Positions 58,772 to 64,000 of a stretch of DNA of 64,000 nt are shown in pieces; position 1 is the stretch's first letter; each line of letters opens with the position of its first letter. Under the pieces are notes generated by a model. It saw nothing but the letters and a program-made list of their open reading frames with translations. It searched no databases and was not told where the DNA came from. Origin of the DNA: Cyprinodon diabolis (Eukaryota; Chordata; Actinopteri; Cyprinodontiformes; Cyprinodontidae); contig CM060070.1 of assembly GCA_030533445.1 (NCBI GenBank), positions 25,222,001 through 25,286,000 of the forward strand. The letters run 5' to 3'. The translations under genes and the position numbers were made by a program.

Positions 58772-59679
58772 CAGGGGCGGATTTAGGAAATTTGGGGCCC
58801 TAGGCCAAGGCAGGCAGGGGGCCCTCTGAATTGAGAAGACAACGCATAAAACAAACCCATTCTACAGATAGAGAAATGTTAATAGAATAGACGTCCATTA
58901 TCTGTTCTAGGTTTTGTCCCTCTCTTCTTGTCCCTTTTGTTCTTGTTTTCCTCTCTATGTTTTGTACTCAGCTGACTTTTCATGCTGTCTCTAAAGGAAT
59001 GAAAGATTTTTTTCCAAGCACTAAGCTCAGTTAGCTGATTGCTCCTTCCTGTGTTTCCAAAAAGGCAAAAGTAAATAACCCAGTCCTTCTTTTCACTGTA
59101 GATAAGCTATGATCTGCTTATCTGTTCTCCATTTTTCATTTGGATGAAATAATAGCTGCATGAATCATGACAGCAGACAAGATGGAGGAGAGCAGGAGGC
59201 GGGGTTACCAATCTACTCGCTCTGGAGAGCAGAGTTCGCTGCTTTTAGATACTGTCTCCAAAGTCTCCAGTAGCAGAAAAAAGTCTCTAGATTTGGCGCT
59301 AGGAGCTTTTTAGAAATCAAAGTGCTAGAGGGGTCTGAAAAGTGGCTAAATATAGCGACTAAAGCGCTAAGTTGGCACACTGCTTTTTGCATCGTTTGTT
59401 TTCAAATGGTTTGCTGCTGTCTGTTTGGACCTTCTGAACATGTGCAGCAAATGGACTGATCCAATATGGTGGACACTGAAGGGGCGGCTGAGACACACTT
59501 AATATTATCAGCGTTCTGATGGCATTTTAGAGAAAGGATTTTTATCAAAAACATAATTAATGTGCACAAATAAGGAATAGTTGTATTAATCATACATGGA
59601 AACAGAGTTTTATGGGGCCCCCAGGAATTTGGGGCCCTAGGCAACTGCCTAGTATTGCCTAATGGTAAATCCCTCCCTG
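58772..59679. mobile_element. hAT-like non-autonomous element, about 0.9 kb
   Basis: The left end CAGGGGCGGATTTAGGAAAT then TTGGGGCCCTAGGCC is mirrored at the right by GGGGCCCTAGGCAACTGCC and AATGGTAAATCCCTCCCTG. Flanking 8-mers CTTGAACC and CTTGTAAT match only partly, so the duplication is decayed or the edge slightly misplaced. The interior has a CTAGGAGCTTTTTAG-type segment common in fish repeats. Confidence 0.65.
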
Positions 59680-60031
59680 CTTGTAATGTGAAAACATTCA
59701 AGGGGTACGAAACAAGACACATAATTCCTGGAAGCCTGTAGCCACTCATGAAACACTATAAAGAACCCAAATAACTGCCCAGCAGCACCGATTATCTTAC
59801 AAAGATTGGATAAACACTATCAACAAAAATGTTGTTGCTTATAAATAAGGCTGTTAAGCTCCACCACTAAGAAAGACCAGTCAAAGGTTATCAAGGCTGG
59901 GAAAGCATTTCCTTTCATATCTTTAAGAAGGCCCACAGCACAAATCTCTCTGCCTCACCAGTTACAAGAGGGAGTGGGTTAACCAGTGCAGGGTGACTAA
60001 CACATCATTCTGCTGGTTTTAATGTTTTAGA

Positions 60032-60475
60032 GCCGGGGTCTTCAATGTTTTTCAGGCCAAGGTCCTCCAAACTGATGGCGAGATGGAGCGGGGACCCCCT
60101 AATTATATATATTGTATGAAATTGTGTTAAATCAAAATGGTCCTATAGTCACTCTATTACAGATGGAGTAATGTAACTAAGTAATTTCTCCCTGGGATTA
60201 TTAAAGTATTTCTGATTCCTGGTTGATTGGACAGGTGTTGTGAATGAAACGACACCCAGCTTGAAAGAGCTCCTGTGTGTCGCTGAATGTGAGCATTGAT
60301 GACTGAAAGACTCTTCTGACTCCATTTATCTGTTTAACACAGTGTGTTTAATTAATATTAATGTGGATTTAAAGACGTTTCAATTAGTTGAAAAATTGCA
60401 GGGGGAATATAAAAAAAAGTCTAATAGTACTTTTGTGGAACCCCTAGGGGTTGCGGACCCCCTTTAGAAGACCTC
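60032..60475. mobile_element. Non-autonomous DNA element, 444 bp
   Basis: The left end (GCCGGGGTCTTCAATGTTTT then CAGGCCAAGGTCC) is inverted and diverged at the right (GGTTGCGGACCCCCTTTAGA then AGACCTC). The interior GGAGCGGGGACCCCCTAATT is typical of a common fish repeat. The hAT assignment is tentative. Confidence 0.55.
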
Positions 60476-60810
60476 AGTTTTATTCTACAAAACCATGATC
60501 CAAAATTCATTAAAGGAACACAACGAATGTATGAATCCTTAAACCCCGCAAAGAAATCATTGTAATTCAGGGAAAGGGTTAGAGTAAAAACAAATGTGCA
60601 CACCCATTAGAAGGCCAGTGTCTGGAAGTTGGAGGGGATTTTGGCGCCATTCGGCTGGCGTTTTGAATGGCTGCTACTGAACCAATTTAATCTCCTGAAC
60701 ATAAAGTTGATGTTAATGGGCTTTTCAGACAAGGCGCAACGCACACACCAGTAGAGTTTGTCAAAGTTTAGCATGTGCCAGACCTTTATTGAGCGAGCAT
60801 GAATTAGATC

Positions 60811-60845
60811 AGTGGTCCCCAACCACCGGTCGTGGGTCATTTGTC

Positions 60846-60890
<45 letters not shown>
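60811..60890. mobile_element. hAT-like end fragment followed by TA/CA microsatellite
   Basis: CAGTGGTCCCCAACCACCGG and TCGTGGGTCATTTG match the start of the element at 62003 (CAGGGGTCCCGAACCACCGG). The TA run (60855-60881) and CA run lead directly into the Tc1 copy. Confidence 0.55.
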
Positions 60891-60894
<4 letters not shown>

Positions 60895-61760
60895 CACCGG
60901 CCACTTTATTAGGTACCCCATGCTAGTAACGGGTTGGACCCCCTTTTGCCTTCAGAACTGCCTCAATTCTTCGTGGCATAGATTCAACAAGGTGCTGGAA
61001 GCATTCCTCAGGGAGTTTGGTCCATATTGACATGATGGCATCACACAGTTGCTGCAGATTTTTCGGCTGCACATCCATGATGCGAATCTCCCGTTCCACC
61101 ACATCCCAAAGATTCTCTATTGAGATCTGGTGACTGTGGAGGCCATTTGAGTACAGTGAACTCATTGTCATGTTCAAGAATCCAGTCTGAGATAATTCCA
61201 GCTTTATGACATGGCGCATTATCCTGCTGAAAGCAGCCATCAGAAGTTGGGTACATTGTGGTCATAAAGGGATGGACATGGTCAGCAACAATACTCAGGT
61301 AGGCTGTGGCGTTCCAACGATGCTCAATTGGTACCAAGGGGCCCAAAGAGTGCCAAGAAAATTTCCCCACACCATGACACCACACCACCAGCCTGAACCG
61401 TTTATACAAGGCAGGATGGATCCATGCTTTCATGTTGTAGACTCCAAATTCTGACCCTACCATCCGAATGTCGCAGCAGAAATCGAGACTCATCAGACCA
61501 GGCAACGTTTTCCAGTCTTCTATTGTCCAATTTCGATGAGCTTGTGCAAATTGTAGCCTCAGTTTCCTGTTCTTAGCTGAAAGGAGTGGCACCCGGTGTG
61601 GTCTTCTGCTGCTGTAGCCCATCTGCCTCAAAGTTCAACGTACTGTGCGTTCAGAGATGCTCTTCTGCCCACCTGGTTGTAACGGGTGGTTATTTGAGTC
61701 ACTGTTGCCCTTCTATCAGCTCGAACCAGTCTGGCCATTCTCCTCTGACTAAGTTATCGA
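60891..61760 (-). pseudogene. Tc1-like transposon with broken transposase gene
   Basis: The right end in transcript sense is at 60891: CACTCACCGGCCACTTTATT, a known Tc1-family terminal repeat, sitting on a TA run. On the minus strand the transposase reads RQMGYSSRRPHRVPLLS, FSWHSLGPLVPIEH, then FQQDNAPCHKAGIISDWILE, FTVLKWPPQSPDLN and ENLWDVVEREIRIMDV, ending PRRIEAVLKAKGGPTRY. The catalytic aspartates of the QQDNAPCH and PQSPDLN blocks are visible. The frame breaks once between about 61110 and 61130, and again upstream of 61631. The N-terminal DNA-binding part and the other terminal repeat are missing beyond about 61760. The copy is inactive but fairly young. Confidence 0.85.
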
Positions 61761-61784
61761 CAATAAACCTCTGGTGGTTACCTT

Positions 61785-61885
61785 AGATCAGGGGTCACCA
61801 ACCTTTTTAAGGCTGGGGGCTACTTCATGGGTACTGTGTCATAGGAAAAGCTACCAATACTGACCTATGAACTGGAGGGGTCAGC
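61785..61885. repeat. Dispersed-repeat end fragment
   Basis: CAGGGGTCACCAACCTTTTT and GGGCTACTTCATGGGTACTG resemble a common fish non-autonomous DNA element end. The extent is uncertain. Confidence 0.4.
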
Positions 61886-62072
61886 ATTCACCTAAACTTC
61901 ATAAAGGATAAACATATTTTAAATTTTTTTTTAACTTCTAATTATAAGTTAGATATTGCCATTGTGAAATCTGTATGAATGCTTAAATATTCTATATCAG
62001 GGGTCCCGAACCACCGGGCCGCGGACCGGTACCAGTCCGTGGGTCATTTGGTACCGGGCCGCACAGAAAAAA

Positions 62073-62073
<1 letters not shown>

Positions 62074-62137
<64 letters not shown>
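62074..62137. repeat. (TA)n microsatellite
   Basis: About 32 uninterrupted TA units inside the hAT remnant. Confidence 0.95.
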
Positions 62138-62143
<6 letters not shown>

Positions 62144-62278
62144 CGACGAGTCTGAGTGATGTTTTATTTTGAAAAATATAAAAAAATTGCGGTATTCTCT
62201 CCCAATTACATCAGTCGGTGCATCTGTGCCTCTTAACACAGGTTAATTCAGTTCAAGACTCAACCTATCTATAACATC

Positions 62279-62410
62279 CTATCTTTGTGAAGCGGGATTT
62301 TCTGAGGTTACAGAGACCAAAACAAAGCTACGGAGCAGACTGGACATCAGGAGCACACTTCGTCTGTCATTTTCTGCGATTACGCCTAGATGGGACCGGC
62401 TTGTTGTTTT
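62279..62410 (+). pseudogene. hAT transposase C-terminal fragment
   Basis: The plus-strand frame reads LCEAGFSEVTETKTKLRSRL, then DIRSTLRLSFSAITPRWDRL. This resembles the C-terminal dimerisation end of hAT transposases of the type related to ZBED/FAM200 genes, where a CEAGFS block precedes TKTKLRSRLD. There is no upstream catalytic domain. The frame stays open for a while after 62410 into unrelated sequence. Confidence 0.7.
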
Positions 62411-62466
62411 ATTTTTATTCTGTTTGTATTCAATTTTTTGCCAGTCGTATCATTTTACCACATCTT

Positions 62467-62760
62467 TCGCCATGGTGTTTGTTTTTCTTGCCGCTTCTGT
62501 GTACCAAGAAGAAGAATAGTGACCTATGTCGATTACTAATGGTGTTTAGGTCGATGAATGCGACCTGGCCATTCAGACACAGGTCGCATTTGAAAAGATC
62601 AGATTCGTATCGGATTCAGAACCACATAGCCAAGTGGCCTGGGTCGAAAAATCAGATCTGTGTTGTTCAGACAGCCATGAAAAGATCAGATACAGGTCGC
62701 GTATGGGCCAAAAAAATCAGATTTGGGTCATTTCAGGCTGCAGTGTGAACGTAGCCTGAC
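62467..62760 (+). repeat. Dispersed-repeat fragment ending GTGTGAACGTAGCC
   Basis: Contains ATTCAGACACAGGTCGCATT, GAAAAGATCAGATTCGTATC, GGTTCTGAATCC-type inverted matches and a terminal CTGCAGTGTGAACGTAGCCT, all features of a common fish repeat. It is non-coding; the 153-codon open frame across 62287-62748 joins this repeat to the hAT fragment and is not a gene. Confidence 0.5.
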
Positions 62761-64000
62761 TACCTCCATGCTATCCCACACTGGAACAGTAATTACCTAA
62801 ATTGGGGCTAAACTAAGTATTGCGACACTTCGTCTGTCCCCCCCTCTGTGTCCACAGGCACCACGCTACTTTAGATTATAAGATGTTATGGATGACCCAT
62901 ATTAATAATATTCTAGCTAAAATTATGAGGGGTAATTCTTTGTTAGATGTAATGGTTTTATTTATCTTAATAGAAAAAAGAAAAAAAAATTGCTATGGTC
63001 ATTGCTTCATCCCTTCAAATACTGTCCCATTGTGTGATTGAGTGCTGCTAAAATAGACCTCAACATACTCCAAAAAGTGCAGAATAGTTCTGCTGGACTA
63101 GCTCTAGGCTTTCCTTGTTCTTACCAGTGTTAATATATTGCATAAATAATTGTCATGGATGAAAGTCATGAAAATACTGGCCTATTGCTCTCTGCTGTCT
63201 GTACATAAACTTTGGAGTTCACAGAAATCTGTTCATGTTTTGTTTGGACTATGGTTGTTTTATCGGTGAATGGACTCCAGTGACAAAAGACCATATGGAC
63301 AAATGAGGATATTTAAATAAATTAATAAATTAAATAATAAAGACAATTTGTCCACATTTAAATGAGATGTTATGAATGTGTTTTGGGAGAACCCTGCCAA
63401 TGCTTGGGTTTATTTAGGAAAATTACAGATGTAGGTTATTAAACCATAGCTTTTTAACTCTGTTTTACAATTGGCAGCAGTGAATTAAAAACATCCCCAT
63501 AATTGATTGATTTATAAATACTAGCTACTAACGGGATTTCTTCAAACTCAGTTAGATGTTTACATTAAAGTTATGCATAGTACCACATCAGGTCAGGACC
63601 TCAAGTTGTTTGCACTATTGACTTTCACCAAGAAGTTACTGGATTCAGCAGTTTGCATGGTATCTATGTGGATATACGGGCTCTTTCCAGGTACCGGTAC
63701 TTCAGGTCTGCCCTGTGTGTCTCTCTGTTTGTTTGTGATAGACTTTTGACCAAAAGACACCCTCACATCCCGCAAGGACAAGCTAATAATCTGTGCAAAA
63801 TGTGTTTAAAAAAAACAACAATGACCCATTTGCATTTTTTTATTCCCTTCAATATTTAGATAAAGCAATACAAAGTGCAGACATCCTGAATGTTTACATA
63901 CACTGCTAACCGAGGATAGCTATCAGCATGAAACATATCATGAGCCTGCACCTTTGTCCCTCAAACTACCACAACATATCTGTTTATTCTGTCCTTATAG

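Larger units (their letters stand above)
62003..62420 (+). mobile_element. Internally deleted hAT element
   Basis: It begins CAGGGGTCCCGAACCACCGG and GCCGCGGACCGGTACC, a common fish hAT end, followed by a TA microsatellite and then transposase C-terminal coding sequence (62279-62410). The right inverted end is not seen. Confidence 0.6.
37381..64000 (-). other. Probable xpr1 intron 2 (exons 1-2 not found)
   Basis: No sequence matching the first two XPR1 coding exons (about 40 residues, start of the SPX domain) was seen on the minus strand, and no other gene is recognisable on either strand. The large size agrees with the long 5' introns of vertebrate XPR1. Repeats are listed separately. Stretches without recognisable content include 40130-44080, 44500-46960, 47200-49100, 49170-52360, 54970-56380 and 57130-58770. 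Open frames there are short and random in composition. Confidence 0.6.

Noticed and set aside
62287..62748. 153-codon plus-strand open frame as a gene
   Set aside because: It fuses a hAT transposase C-terminal fragment to an unrelated dispersed repeat.

Overview
The window is eukaryotic and almost certainly from a teleost fish. Coding sequence lies in short exons with GT-AG introns. The intervening DNA is AT-rich and full of repeats of kinds familiar from fish genomes: an L2-clade LINE with an esterase ORF1, Tc1/mariner remnants, hAT-like and TTAA-flanked miniature elements, and tRNA-derived SINEs. Homology calls come from recognising sequence by eye; no search was run. The species cannot be named.

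The main gene is xpr1, the phosphate exporter with SPX and EXS domains, on the minus strand. Thirteen coding exons between 37380 and 14408 join in phase and correspond to exons 3 to 15 of the vertebrate gene. About 653 of an expected 693 residues are present. The first two exons (about 40 residues, the start of the SPX domain) were not found and probably lie beyond 64000, so 37381-64000 would be intron 2. Whether this is xpr1a or xpr1b cannot be decided here. The 3' untranslated region probably runs down to about 11 kb.

At the left edge, on the plus strand, are the last two coding exons (1823-2379) of a gene I do not recognise. It converges tail to tail with xpr1. Between the two genes sits a nearly full-length L2 LINE (about 4145-8347) with a truncated ORF1 and an endonuclease/reverse transcriptase ORF2 broken by one visible frameshift.

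The rest is repeats: a TTAA-flanked foldback element (216-838), a second L2 copy split by a SINE (21.2-22.7 kb), a 625-bp inverted repeat (22992-23616), a TTAA-flanked element next to a deleted Tc1 copy (32.5-33.7 kb), a hAT-like miniature element with perfect 8-bp target duplications (54572-54968), a 28-bp perfect hairpin (49106-49165), and a dense cluster of hAT-like and Tc1 sequences at 58.8-62.8 kb.

I found no tRNA, rRNA, CRISPR array, operon or prokaryotic-type system. Nothing points convincingly to an undescribed biological system. The most useful leads are the unidentified convergent gene, the translatable 135-bp intron 4 of xpr1, and the long perfect hairpin.
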